Assembly (NCBI GenBank): GCA_026686845.1 | Contig: JAIVEN010000022.1 | Span: 29,858,001 to 29,922,000, forward strand | Direction: 5' to 3' | From: Adenanthera pavonina | Lineage: Eukaryota > Streptophyta > Magnoliopsida > Fabales > Fabaceae | Length of the DNA stretch: 64,000 nt | In this document: positions 23,422-34,626 of the stretch, in pieces | Position numbering within the stretch: position 1 is the stretch's first letter | Layout: each line of letters begins with the position of its first letter | Notes under the pieces: generated by a model | Databases searched by the model: none | What the model saw: only the letters and a program-made list of their open reading frames with translations | Told to the model about the DNA's origin: nothing | Made by a program: the position numbers and the translations under genes

Positions 23422-24456
23422 ATGCCTAAACACCATCTCAACCATCACTCTCATCTAAGTCACCAGCTTATTTTTCCCCCAACACAGTACCTAACCACTG
23501 TTCTTGAGATCAATACTGTTGCCAGAAAAACTCTTTTTTATTATCTTCATATTTTCCTGGAAGCCACAGGAATTTCTCCTAAGCCTGAGTTCTTTTATCC
23601 TCTACTGCCATACATGGTCATACCCTTTATCAAAGGACCAATTGCTACTGAATTCATTTGGTATATGTGGTCCCTCTCAACTCTGTTTGCTTGTGCTTTC
23701 GCCTTACCTCCAAGACAGACTTATTAGTATTTGACTGATAAACAGAATACCCATTCCAACCTAGCTACCTTTCTCTCTTGGTACGCTCCATTATCAGTGT
23801 GGAGAGGATGTCTATACAAAGAAATAAAAGAAAACCAACTGTGGAATATTCCTTTGTAAAAACAGAAAATATACACCTTCTTTGTTGTCCATCACCCTTA
23901 TGAATCTGATCATCAAGGAAACCTATTTACTCTAGCTCAAACACATCTGTGGGGTACAGCAATGCATTGGCCAATTCGTGAACATTAAGTTATTAATGAG
24001 TTAAAAGATTATCTTTTAGGTCTTAATAATTTCACAGGTAATGCAACTGATCAGACATGTACATCCTTTGGAGCACTGCCAAGAGAATTATTCGTTCTAG
24101 AAGAAATGTTCACCACAGGACAAGCCATTCCCCTTGACTAGCCTGAACTTTCTCTAGCACCATCAACTGATTGTACTCAAGCTTCAACCAGCCAAGACCT
24201 ACCAATGATAGATCTCGCTGAAGTTGAAGATCATCTTCAATATCTTGAGTCACAAGACTCTAATGACATAGATCCTCAATTTGTGCAAAACTTTCTCTCA
24301 CAGACACCTGGACAACCTACTCCTTTTGAAGACTTTGACATTGACGCAGAACTGGACAAGATACAAAGAAAAGTTGCAAAGAAAAAGAAAAAGAAATTTG
24401 AAGGAGACATAAAAAATAAATCAAGTAGTCACGAGCCTCTATCTAAAAAATTTTAG
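23422..24456 (+). pseudogene. Endogenous pararetrovirus remnant: 3' open frame
   Basis: A single + frame from 23422 to the stop at 24454-24456, with four internal stop codons (23725, 23857, 23986, 24139) and no evident shift. The first part is aromatic and hydrophobic; the last 83 residues (24205-24456) are acidic, then end in a Lys-rich tail. It follows RNase H, where integrated pararetroviruses of some lineages carry a protein of unknown function. I do not recognise a domain. The shared decay and position tie it to the same remnant. Confidence 0.55.
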
Positions 24457-25020
24457 ATTTTGTCTTTTATGCCGACAGTCTAAGTGTGTTGTCTTCATGT
24501 AAAAAGTCAGATTGCCAACACTACTTTAAGTCATGTAATGTAAAGTTAGACTGACAAGGCTAATAGGACCTGCCTGCCATGTGTTTACTTTTATTGTCCG
24601 TTTGTAATAAATGTGAAGATTGTGAGTGATGCTCCGAATCTATAAGAGGAGGCTAGTTTGTAAACTGAAGGTAAGTCGGAAATATCCAAAAACCTTCCTT
24701 TGTGAAATACAATAATGAGTTTCTAAAACCTCTCTTTCCTATCCTAAAATTCTAGCATAGTTATGTCTTAACTCTGTCTACCAAGATTCAAGTATGCTCT
24801 ACACTTATCTCATATGAGGAACCTGTGTACCAGAAAGAATCTGATCAAGATCCACCTCAATAACTTTTCAGTAATCATGATCCAGAGATCTATGCATCAG
24901 ACCACTTAAGTGAGATAATCCTAAGGTGTCCCTTGAGTTCTAGATGCCCAAGAGAGGCTGTTTATACTCAAAAGAAAGCTGAATTATCTCATGAATAGTA
25001 TTCAGTTTGGTTCCATGGTT
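24457..25020 (+). promoter_or_regulatory. Likely pararetroviral intergenic/leader region
   Basis: After the last frame there is AATAAA (24607-24612), a TATA-like CTATAAGAG (24640-24648) about 15-20 bases after GATGCTCCG, and then AATAATGAG (24711-24719). This layout of promoter and polyadenylation-like signals in a non-coding stretch resembles the large intergenic region of plant pararetroviruses. I found no clear tRNA-Met primer site. Function is inferred from position only. Confidence 0.4.
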
Positions 25021-25949
25021 ATCTGTATAACAAAATATGTTAGATCACATTAACAATTGAATAACAAAATATCAAAAATGAGTTATATGAGATCAAATTA
25101 TAATTAAAGTATTTAATAAGACTTGAAATCAAAGTTTAAATTGGAAAAAATGATTCTGATCACATTAACAAAAATAATTTTAAGACTTAAATATTTATTA
25201 GTTTAAAAATATGTTAATGGAAGAAGTTAAAAATAACAACCTTAAAATCAAAATTTTTATTTTTAGGTTTTAAATATTTACTACTTTCACCTTGTTTAGA
25301 TGAGAATCATCTCAAGAATTTCTATAAACATGCCATGAGAATTTATAAACATCTAGTTGACGCGTGGGTTCCATTGCCAGCCATGTCCTTGAATTGATGT
25401 GGAGGCCCAATAAGGTGCTTCAGATCTCTTTTTTATATGAAAGAGATGAGTAAATTAATTTAGGGTATTGCATCCAAAAAAAATAATTTGGGGTATATAT
25501 GTTGAAGCAAAAATAAATTGCATGAATATACATATATGATAATCATTAATATATAATTTAAAAATAATCATTAACTATTAAAACAAATTAGTTAATTTTT
25601 TCAATCACATTAGCTCATTAATTGTTGATTTAAAAGATTGTATAAAAACCATTGTGATATAAGTTAGGCATAAAACTAAATCACAAAAGTCCATTTGATA
25701 GAATTACATTATCCTAAGAATGATGGTGGACAATATGACAATAATGACGGTGGGTCAATGACAAATAGTCTGATTATATTATCCCAATTTATGAAATATA
25801 TCATTATATGATTTATATTATATAATAGTTTAATTACATTAAATATATTCTTGACAAACGTGTAAATTTAATTTTAGTGTTTAACTGATTAATTTTAAAA
25901 ATTTCCAAAGCTATATTGTTAAATAAATTAAAAAATTGAATAGTTAATA
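25021..25949. other. AT-rich spacer, nothing recognised
   Basis: No supported frame or terminal repeat. Confidence 0.5.
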
Positions 25950-26192
25950 CTCGGCCTTTTGCCCTGATCCTAAATATAAAACATTTTACAATATATGAGT
26001 AGTATTTATTATACATTTCCAAAAAATACTTATATTTAATGTATTTAAATAGAAAGAGAAAGAGATTAAATAAGGGTAGTCCTAGAAAAATGTTAAAATT
26101 TTCAGAGAAATCGAAGTAGTTAATTAGTTTTAACTCATATTCTTAATTCACGTAATTCGATTAAAAGGGTTTTATATTAAGGACCTGGGGAG
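25950..26192. mobile_element. Stowaway-like MITE (family A)
   Basis: Flanked by TA on both sides (25948-25949, 26193-26194). Left end CTCGGCCTTTTGCCCTGATC is worn; right end TATTAAGGACCTGGGGAG is closer to the family end. The interior matches the copies at 1996, 49519, 59290 and 62123. Confidence 0.7.
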
Positions 26193-26194
26193 TA

Positions 26195-28371
26195 GGCATT
26201 AGTTATCTTGTCATATCTCAAATTTAATATTTAATATGTATTTAATTTGTTATGTATTTTGAAATAAATTCAATTCACAAAATAAAAAATTATAAATTTA
26301 AATGAATATTATTTTATTTGTCATTTTAAAATACTATTTTATTTGTTCAAAAATTATAAATTCAATTATTATTATTATACAAAAAAATTGGTCAAATTAA
26401 CATATTGATGACCCACCCTAATATATCACTATTTCTTCCCTTTTAAAATTTCACAATTTTCAATTAATAAATATAAATTAACTTATTAATATATGATTTT
26501 TTTAATTTGACTTTCATAATTTACAAATGGAACTATTGGAGAGAAAAAATAAATTGCATGACTAATGTAATTTTAACCCTCATAAGATTTTTAAATTAAC
26601 AATTTAAATTGCAACACTTATTAATGAATATTTTTTAACTTCATTTTTAAATATGATACACATAATAGATAGCTGGAAAAGATTGCATATTGGTATTGCA
26701 TAAAATAAATCTAACTTGTAAGCATCGTGCGGTATTAGAATAGGCAAAAGGATCCAAGATCCAATTTTATTGTCGTTGTTAACGGTTTCATAAGAATCCA
26801 AAATTTTACCATGTTCTCCATCAAGTTTAAACTTTAAATCTGATAAAAATGAATCAGAGAATCATAAAAAATTGTAGAATTAAAAGAAGAAATCAATCTT
26901 ATAAGCTATTCTCATTATCTAACTCTTAGAGAAATTAATCTTATTTTTGCATGATTCCTTGTTTATCTGTAAGTGTATAAACATAAATATGCACATAAAA
27001 ATACATGGACATGAATATGGTATGAAGGAAGAAATGCAATTGAAAATTAGGAGAGAAAAATCTTGATTGATCCAAAACATGATGAGAAAAATCACAATGG
27101 AATGCAATCTGATGATGTGGACGGAAATTACATGAATGGATGAACATGGTTTTCTGAAAAAAATGAATATATGAACATGCATAATTATCGGATTTGAATG
27201 AACCAAACTTTAAATTCTTCAAAGTTGATAACCAACGAATATGCACGCACACAGATTATGCTAGCAAAGACAGGAACAATAGAGAAATATAGAAACCAAT
27301 AACCAAAGAACAACTGCAGCATAAGCAATGCAAAAGAAAGCTCTCCCAACCATATGGCGGAGGACGGGAGGAGAGAAACTTCACGCGAATTTATAGCATA
27401 ACCACAAGGAAATTAATCAATTTTGATTATTTATAGAGCAAAAAGATAATAATCTAAACGCCAATATCATAACAATTCAGAACAGAAGTAAATCTGCTGA
27501 ATATGAAGGAAAATATTTTATAAATTGATTACAACTGACCGAAATACTTTTAAATTAATTTAGCTTTAAAGTGCTGACATGACAAGTTGAGATTTCAGCT
27601 TTTAATTCTATTTTTATATATATATATAATAGATTTTTAGTTGTTTTTGAACTTTTTAAAGTTCAAAAAATGCATGGATCAAGTCTTGTAAATAAAAATC
27701 AAAATTGATGCCAGATCAGGTTTCAACATTGTAAGGCCCAATTTACTTTTATGAATTATTATGGGTTTGTGTAGAAATATTGTTCAGGGCAACTTCTGCG
27801 AACTTTTTTCTGTTTCGGTGTTTTGAAGTGTGTTCATCAATACAAACGACAAGAATATTTGAAAGCTCTTGGCGCCACATTCTCATATACCTACCTAGAG
27901 GTACGCTTACATAATTGAATTATATATATTCTGACATATCATAATTGCATCAACAATATGCATATTCACTTCAACATTTCTATGTTTCTGCTTCTTCTTG
28001 TTCTTTGTCTTCTGTTCTGTTGCGGAGAATAAATTAATTAAATATATCATAACCAAACAGTAATTAAGACGATCTTTACAAGAGAATGGTGTTCTTATGA
28101 AGCTGCAGGCACTTTAAAATGAAGCACAACTTTTTGCTTTTATTCTGAATTTCGGATACAACACTTTCAACGTATATGCTCTACTCTATTGATATAACAA
28201 ACATTCCACTCTCTGAATTCCTAATGAATTTTTAATTTGGCATAATTATTATATGATATAGAATCTCACAAATATAAACTATTTATTTGATCCTGAATCG
28301 AAGTCGTTATGAATAGTTAAAAGGACAGGACAAGCCATGAAAGCCAATTACAAATCCAAATTAAGATTCAT
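26195..28371. other. Spacer downstream of the glycine-rich gene
   Basis: AT-rich to about 27280. Between 27280 and 27420 and around 27720-27900 the composition is less AT-rich, but no frame or splice structure was found. A short (TA)n run lies at about 27616-27628. Confidence 0.4.
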
Positions 28372-29031
28372 TCAAGGAGCGTCATCATCCTTGGATTTAG
28401 AGGAATGCATGTTGCTGCTTCCTTCTGATTTTTTGTGACCCCCACATCCCCACACCCAACATCCAATATTTCCACCACTGCCTCCCCAACCCCATTCCCC
28501 GCCTTCCCCACCGCCTCCGCCCCCGCCTCCACCACCTTTGCCTCCTCCTCCTCCTCCTCCTCCTCCACCTCCACCTTCACCACCACCGCCCCCACCACCT
28601 CCTCCTCCAGAACCACTTCCACCCCCCCACCCATGACCTTTTCCATTTCCTCCTCCACCACCCCCACCTCTGCCACTGCCACTTCGTCCACCCCACCCCT
28701 GACCTCTCCCATTACCTCCCTCTCCCCCTCCACCTCCACCACCACCACCACCTCCTCCTCCTCCATTTCCTCTACCCCCACCATTATTCCTTCTTCCCTG
28801 CCCTTCGTGTCTACCTCTACCTGTACCACTTCCTCCTCCTCCTCCTTTTCCCCCATTATCGCTCACATTCATATTCTTCTGAACTACCATTTGATCCGGA
28901 GTTAGAGTTGTAGAATTAACGAACCGAACAGTGCCATCAATTTTCTCCCCGTTATCTTCACTTCTGCCATCAACCAAACAAGCACCGAAGCCCCCCACAA
29001 GTACCAGAATAATCCCAAAAATTCTTCCCAT
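28372..29031 (-). CDS. Secreted glycine-rich protein, likely cell-wall structural
   Basis: Intact single-exon frame of 219 residues on the - strand. Residues 1-22 look like a secretion signal: a short charged start, a hydrophobic core, then a small-residue end. Residues 23-59 form a non-repetitive segment with two N-glycosylation sequons (Asn39, Asn55). Residues 60-198 are mostly glycine, with runs of 8-14 Gly broken by Glu, Lys, Arg, Asn and Trp-containing turns. The tail (199-219) is polar, acid-ending, after two Cys (191, 196). Glycine-rich proteins of this type are usually exported to the cell wall. It lacks an RNA-binding domain, so it is not of the GR-RBP class. The start is supported by the signal peptide and by the TATA box 60 bases upstream. 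Exact partners and role are unknown. Confidence 0.85.
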   Translation of the reverse strand: MGRIFGIILVLVGGFGACLVDGRSEDNGEKIDGTVRFVNSTTLTPDQMVVQKNMNVSDNGGKGGGGGSGTGRGRHEGQGRRNNGGGRGNGGGGGGGGGGGGGGEGGNGRGQGWGGRSGSGRGGGGGGGNGKGHGWGGGSGSGGGGGGGGGGEGGGGGGGGGGGGKGGGGGGGGGGEGGEWGWGGSGGNIGCWVWGCGGHKKSEGSSNMHSSKSKDDDAP

Positions 29032-29090
29032 GTCTAGTGGCTAATTCCTCAACCCAACCATGCGTATATCACTATTCCCTCACACCACCC

Positions 29091-29097
29091 TTTTATA
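29091..29097 (-). promoter_or_regulatory. TATA box of the glycine-rich protein gene
   Basis: On the - strand, TATAAAA within GGGTATAAAAGGG lies 60-66 bases before the ATG, a normal plant distance allowing for a short leader. Confidence 0.7.
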
Positions 29098-29102
29098 CCC
29101 TT

Positions 29103-30798
29103 GGCGTTAATTATATACTATTGTACTTGTAATTCCCATTCACAACCAAGTGCAGCCCCCACCCTAACAAACTGTAAGCCTCCCATAAGGCTGCAAAAGC
29201 TAGGTTACAAGATGATGAAGACTTCTGTCATTTTCCTTGCACTTCAATCTGTCCCCACTCCTAACACACTACCCTTTATAAAACTTCCAGACGTAAATTA
29301 TCTTATCTGTTTAAACTGGCCACAATATATATAGATATAGTTAAGTAGAAGCGCCAACAAATGGTAGGACCATTTTAACGTTAAGAATTTGATGAAGATG
29401 ATGTTTAGAATAAGGCCACATCTATCTCGCCTAGGTGCGCATGACTAGCCTTCACTTTTCGTAGTTTATTATTGCAAGCGTCAATATATAGATTATTGAG
29501 CTCGTACCATTGGAGTTGTCATTCAATAATATTTCAAGTAAACATGTTCAATCCGAGCTTAATATATATTTTATATCTACCAATCATCTATCTTTCTTTT
29601 ATCATGCATACCACCATATACCCACTAAGAAAAGAAATCCACGAGGATAGGCACATATAGGATATAGAGTACCCATGTGATTTGTTGAGTGGGTGCGCTT
29701 TGGCTTTTGCTTAACGATGAGAATTTTGCAGGATAGCTGTGCAAGTAGCAGCAGCGTCATCAAGACAATATGCAAAAGGTGATTTCGAAGGGACAATTTT
29801 TAGATTGTTTAGAAGTGTTGGTCATGAGTTTTTTTTTTAAAATGGTAAGTGAAGTATATATAAATTTTTTTACAGCTCTGTTAATGTGCGTGTGCTTTTA
29901 TTGTTTCTTCACATATTATAGTTTTGTTGAAGAACTTAATAATAAATACCTAAAAAACTATTCCGGAATCTTGTTGATTTGTCATAAGCTACAGAGATAA
30001 GGTTGGATCAGGGAGACGTGGTTGGTTGAAATTTTGTATATATAAGGTTGGTGCCAAAGGAGGCTAGTTGTTCGTTCAAGCCATCATTTCTCCATGTGCT
30101 ACAAGTTCTTTTCTGCTTGCATATGGTTAAAATTTGGTTCTCCACTGGTCTCAAATAATCACTCTGTGGTCCCGCTTCGTATAATTGAAGGAAAATGCAT
30201 GATTCCTTTTTCATCACACACCAAGATAAGCATTGGTCATTATACTTATTACTAGAGACATAAAAGACATTTTGTATTTATAAAATCACTTTATTCATTT
30301 CATTCTCTTTTTATTTTCATTCTGAGCCCTTTGTCCCTTGTCATGAACTGGTCATCCTCCGAACTCAATTTGACTTGCTAAAAGAACATAGCAATAATCC
30401 TTCAGAAGTTGAAATATTTTGCAAGCCCAACTTTTCTTTTTCCCAACAAACGTCCTATTCCAAGATAGAATTGTTGAGCCCAAAAATGGAAAATTGGGCC
30501 TATCTCCATTGAATTGGTTTATTGGACTGAGATTGATCATTGGACAGATGTGAATATGGCTAAGACCAATGAGAAGAAAACGCAAACATGTTGCATTAGA
30601 ACCAGGATACCACCGGCCACCTTTCCTTCACATTTCACATCAATCCCAACTTGAAAGCAATCATGCTTGGCCAGGCCAATTGCCAGACTATGTTGTACGT
30701 TTTGTTACTTTGGACGTGGCCTTTTGCATTCCATTTAAATGCAATAACTTTGAAGGGAAATTCTTGATATTTCGACATGGTGTTTGTTTCATTCTGAT

Positions 30799-30829
<31 letters not shown>

Positions 30830-32280
30830 CTATCTATTATAAACAATATCTTTGGTCCACCCATGAGCCACTACGTCGGAATGCAGAGGGAGAAGACTCC
30901 AGTCAAAGTGGAAAATGAAGCAGAAGGTATAATACTGAAATGGCGAGTCTCTTCCACTTCCATATCCCTGTTCCCTCTATTTGCATTAATTTGTGTGTTG
31001 AAATATAAATCTTACAGGACTGTTGTTACGTACAATAGAAACATATATTGCGTATCAATATATATTGACGACAATGCGCAAGTGCATGTAGCGGGTGGAA
31101 TTTCACCTTTTATTCACGACTTTTATATATATATATATATATATATCTGCAGATACAGTTATATAAAGTGATAAATTCTCTCCAAGGAACATTATGTGAT
31201 TCAGTAGTTACGTATATCCATTAGTTTAGAGGGGTCTACCCATAAAAAGGCCACACCAGGGTCTGTGTCATGATGAGACGGCATGATATAAAGTAATGGG
31301 CCAAATGGGTTCACATCCATAATTCAAGGCGGCAGTGATGAGGTCAGACTGACCAGGGCATGAAGCAATAGGTTTTTAATAGTGATAAATCAAGTGGCTG
31401 TGGCATTAACTTATAAGAAAGACCAAAAAAAGAAAAATGGGTTTTTTTACTATTTTTTGTTTACTGTGCTAGCTGGGAATATTGATAACTCCCCATATGT
31501 ATGATTAATTAACATAATATTAGGTGTATTTAAGAAGTTATTGGTACATTTTAGATATTATTTTTCTATTTATTTGCAAGAACTTGAATTAATTATTTTA
31601 ATTGGAATTTATTTGGAAAATCATGAATAATAAGCTAGAAATGGTTTAGTTGAGGCAAATATACTTTTCACTTGTGTATTTTAGAATTTTGTAGAAAATG
31701 TTATGCTTTAGAGCAACCGAATATAAAGAAAAAGTCAAGTTTTGAAGTGGGCAGAGTAAAACTTATGTGTTGTAGCATTCATATACTTTGTGGAGAATAA
31801 TGAGAAAATATTTATTGCACGTTGTAATGTGACTTGATTGATGTTGTAGTGTTTTGTTTTTTGCTTAAAAATATTCATTCTGTGCTGCATTGTTGGTTAA
31901 GTGGGCGCTACAGCATGATTGTTGTTCTAGGCCAGATCATTCCGCATTGCAGCATCAAGCTCGAGATGTTGCAACATTGCCAATCATGCAAAACACACGA
32001 CACAACTAAATTTCAAATCTGAGGCTTATAAGGGTATGTTTTCGAGGGTCTTCTTCATTTTGGGCATTTTAGACCATGGAGGTGGCTTGGGGCTCAAAAG
32101 AAAGTGGATTGTGGCTTTGGGGTTCAAAAGATTATCAGCACGGAAAAAAATTTAGCACCGATTACTAGTTTCCTTTTCCCTTTCTTTTCTTTCTCACGTA
32201 TTTTTCTTTGAGGTTGGTTTGCTATATGTTTTGTGTATAGAAATATTCATTATATGTAATTAAACCTTTATTTTGGGTTA
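29103..32280. other. Spacer upstream of the glycine-rich gene
   Basis: Promoter-side sequence of the glycine-rich gene, then unassigned DNA. (TA)n microsatellites lie at about 30799-30823 and 31124-31147. An open frame at 30569-31171 spans both of them and is low complexity. Nothing else is supported. Confidence 0.4.
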
Positions 32281-33177
32281 CACTACTAGAAAAAAGCAAT
32301 TTAGCGAGGGACAAATCCCTCGCTAAATGCCATTTTTCCCTCGCTAAATTGAAAATAGCGAGGGATTTTATCCCTCGCTAATTTGGTGGCTATAAACCGC
32401 GTCGCTAAATTTAGCGAGGGATGAGTTGATTCCCTCGCTAAATTAGTGAGGGAATTAGCGAGGGATTTAATCCCTCTCTAAATTTAGCGAGGAACGCATC
32501 CCTCGCTAAATTATAAAAAATTCAACACATCCCTCCTACTCTTAAGGTTCGAACCCATGACCTCCTACTCTTAAGGCCTTTATATTCAGACTTTTGCCAG
32601 TTGAACTGGAATGTATTTACAGTCTTTATATGAAATATTAAATATATATTATTTATCTACACACTAATACACACACATATATATATATATTTATAAATTA
32701 ATATATTGTTAAAAAATAAAAATATATTATAATTTCAATTATTAATATCATAAAATGCTTTATATTTTAAATTTTGTAATAAATGAATTTTCATTTTCAT
32801 TTTTTGCCAACAAGTTATAAAAATTAATCTAACTATTTTTATTAATTTAAAATAATCAACTAATAAAAATAATTTTATAACTTAATTATTAAAAAAATTT
32901 TAATTCATTAAAATTAATTTTTTAATAAAATAATTTTAATATATTAAAATTAATTTTAAAAAATTTAGCGATGAAGGGACAAATCCCTCGCTAAATCCCT
33001 CGCTATTTATAATAATTTAGTGAGGGAAAGGATATTCCTCGCTAATTCCCTCGCTAAATTTAACAATAGCTACGAACTTACAATTCGTCGCTAATTCTCT
33101 CGCTATTTAGATCATTTAGTGAGGGATGAGTGATCCCTCGCTAAATTCCCTCGCTAAAACTAATTTTTCTAGTAGTG
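32281..33177. mobile_element. Non-autonomous CACTA element 2
   Basis: Ends CACTACTAGAAAAA and its inverted copy TTTTTCTAGTAGTG, with pairing resuming further in at TTTAGCGAGGGA, flanked by the 3-bp duplication TTA (32278-32280 and 33178-33180). Length 897 bp, no transposase. The subterminal regions hold about twenty copies, in both orientations, of TTAGCGAGGGA or close variants. Neighbouring opposite copies can pair with each other. The middle is very AT-rich apart from a tRNA-like segment. Confidence 0.93.
32546..32607 (-). other. tRNA-like A-box/B-box segment inside CACTA 2
   Basis: On the - strand, AGTTCAACTGG (32597-32607) resembles an A box and GGGTTCGAACC (32546-32556) a B box, 40 bases apart as in CACTA 1. 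GGTTCGAACC is also a perfect palindrome. Confidence 0.5.
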
Positions 33178-33180
33178 TTA

Positions 33181-33895
33181 TTATTTCTTTGATTATGAAT
33201 TAGTGGATGATGATTTACACATTTGATTTCATTAATGTTATATTTGTTTATTCAATTGTGAGCTTAATTATCCAGAAACATGATAAATCTAATTAGGACT
33301 TATTTTGGATTTCCTAATGAAGCTAGGAATAAGGAATTTATGATAGATCATCAATTGATTCGTGCCAGGTTGAGTATGTAATCATCAAATAGTTTATTTG
33401 CTTGTAGAATTGAAATATACATACCGGCCTTAAATATTCACCTTATGCTTGTACTTAATTGAGTCTAATTAATTAATTACTTAAAAAATTAAAAGTTAAT
33501 ATAATTGGAATGCCTCTTAGTAATTCAAAAGATGTTATTAAGTGATTGAGAGATTTACACTAGCAAAAATAACTTTAATGATAATTAAGGGGGAAAGTTG
33601 GACATTAATAATCAATATCACTGCTTTAGTTTCAGAATCACGGTTAACTCTAATCATAGCTTAGATTTTCGTTCTTATTAGGGAATAGTAATTACCACAT
33701 TTTAGGAATTGAGCATTTTTTAGAATAATCATTTAGGCGGCCAAACAATTAGACATGATGGAATCCGTACAATATTCCTTTCCTTTCCCACATAATGCTA
33801 GCTGGTAACCAATTATAGGACCTAAAAAAGTTGTGTTTCAAATCAAAGCATATGGTGCCCCAAGATCGGATGGTTTCCATGCCATATTCTATTAA
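33181..33895. other. Spacer, nothing recognised
   Basis: No supported frame or repeat structure. Confidence 0.45.
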
Positions 33896-34623
33896 GGGCA
33901 TGTTTCGTACACTAGAATTCTCTTGATGAAAAAGGAAAATGAAAGGGAAGCTTAAAAATATTGGGTTTGGTGCATGTAAGGGGTCTTTCTTGGAAAAGGC
34001 GGATTCCACCATTTTAAAGGAAGAGGCGTTTTGTTGGGGTTGTGATAGAAAAGGAGATTGTTCTTGGGAAGCCAAATTTTAGGACCATTTTACCCTTATT
34101 AAATTGCCATAATTCCAAGCCTTCAACATTTCCATTTAGGTTCCCCTTGCCGTACCATTTGCAAATCCAACCGTACTCCACCTTTAGCTTCAATGTAGTC
34201 GTTGTCTCTTCACCTTCACCGTCGTCTACCATCGACCTTCTGCAACTGCCAACATCATGCTCCACCATCGATGTTGCTACATATTTGGGTACCATCAAAG
34301 ACAAGAATGAGAAATGGGATATGTGGAAGCTTCCACCATGCTCCATCAAAGCTATAATCAATGGCCAATGAAGCTTTCATCGATAGTGATTCAGCCATTA
34401 AAGTTGCCATTGAAGCTCCCACTGACGGGAAGGGTATTATTATATTTTTATAGTTTAAAACTTTTATTTCATCATTAAAATACACATACCAAACAAAATT
34501 TACATTAGGATTCTATTAATTTTTTTTTATATATCAACTGTATTTTTAAAATTCATTCTCATTTTCATTTCCATTATCATTCTCATTCCATAAAAAATCA
34601 TTCTAGCATACCAAACAAACCAT
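33896..34623. mobile_element. PIF/Tourist-like element with GC-richer interior
   Basis: The left end GGGCATGTTTCGTACACTAG pairs imperfectly with the right end CTAGCATACCAAACAAACCAT, flanked by TAA on both sides (33893-33895, 34624-34626), as expected for PIF/Harbinger MITEs. It is long for a MITE (728 bp). The stretch at about 34130-34440 is GC-richer than the ends and has overlapping frames on both strands, with no recognised protein. The interior could be captured host sequence. Confidence 0.6.
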
Positions 34624-34626
34624 TAA

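Noticed and set aside
24780..24960. tRNA-Met primer-binding site for the pararetrovirus remnant
   Set aside because: I looked for a TGGTATCAGAGC-like sequence in the intergenic region and did not find one.
27979..28029. 16-codon Leu/Cys-rich frame resembling a signal peptide
   Set aside because: Stops at once; no downstream exon or mature peptide could be found.
28435..28905. 156-codon Ser/Thr/Pro-rich frame opposite the glycine-rich gene
   Set aside because: Produced by the reverse complement of glycine codons. The - strand frame has a signal peptide, TATA box and sequons; this one has none.
29605..29760. 52-codon - strand frame with a hydrophobic start, like a small secreted peptide
   Set aside because: No known peptide-hormone motif, weak start context, and the hydrophobic stretch is expected by chance in AT-rich DNA.
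30569..31171. 200-codon + strand frame
   Set aside because: It runs through two (TA)n microsatellites, which supply Ile/Tyr repeats; the rest has no recognisable domain or splice context.
32281..33177. Regular short repeats resembling a CRISPR-like array
   Set aside because: The repeats occur in both orientations with irregular spacing, inside clear CACTA ends and a 3-bp target duplication.
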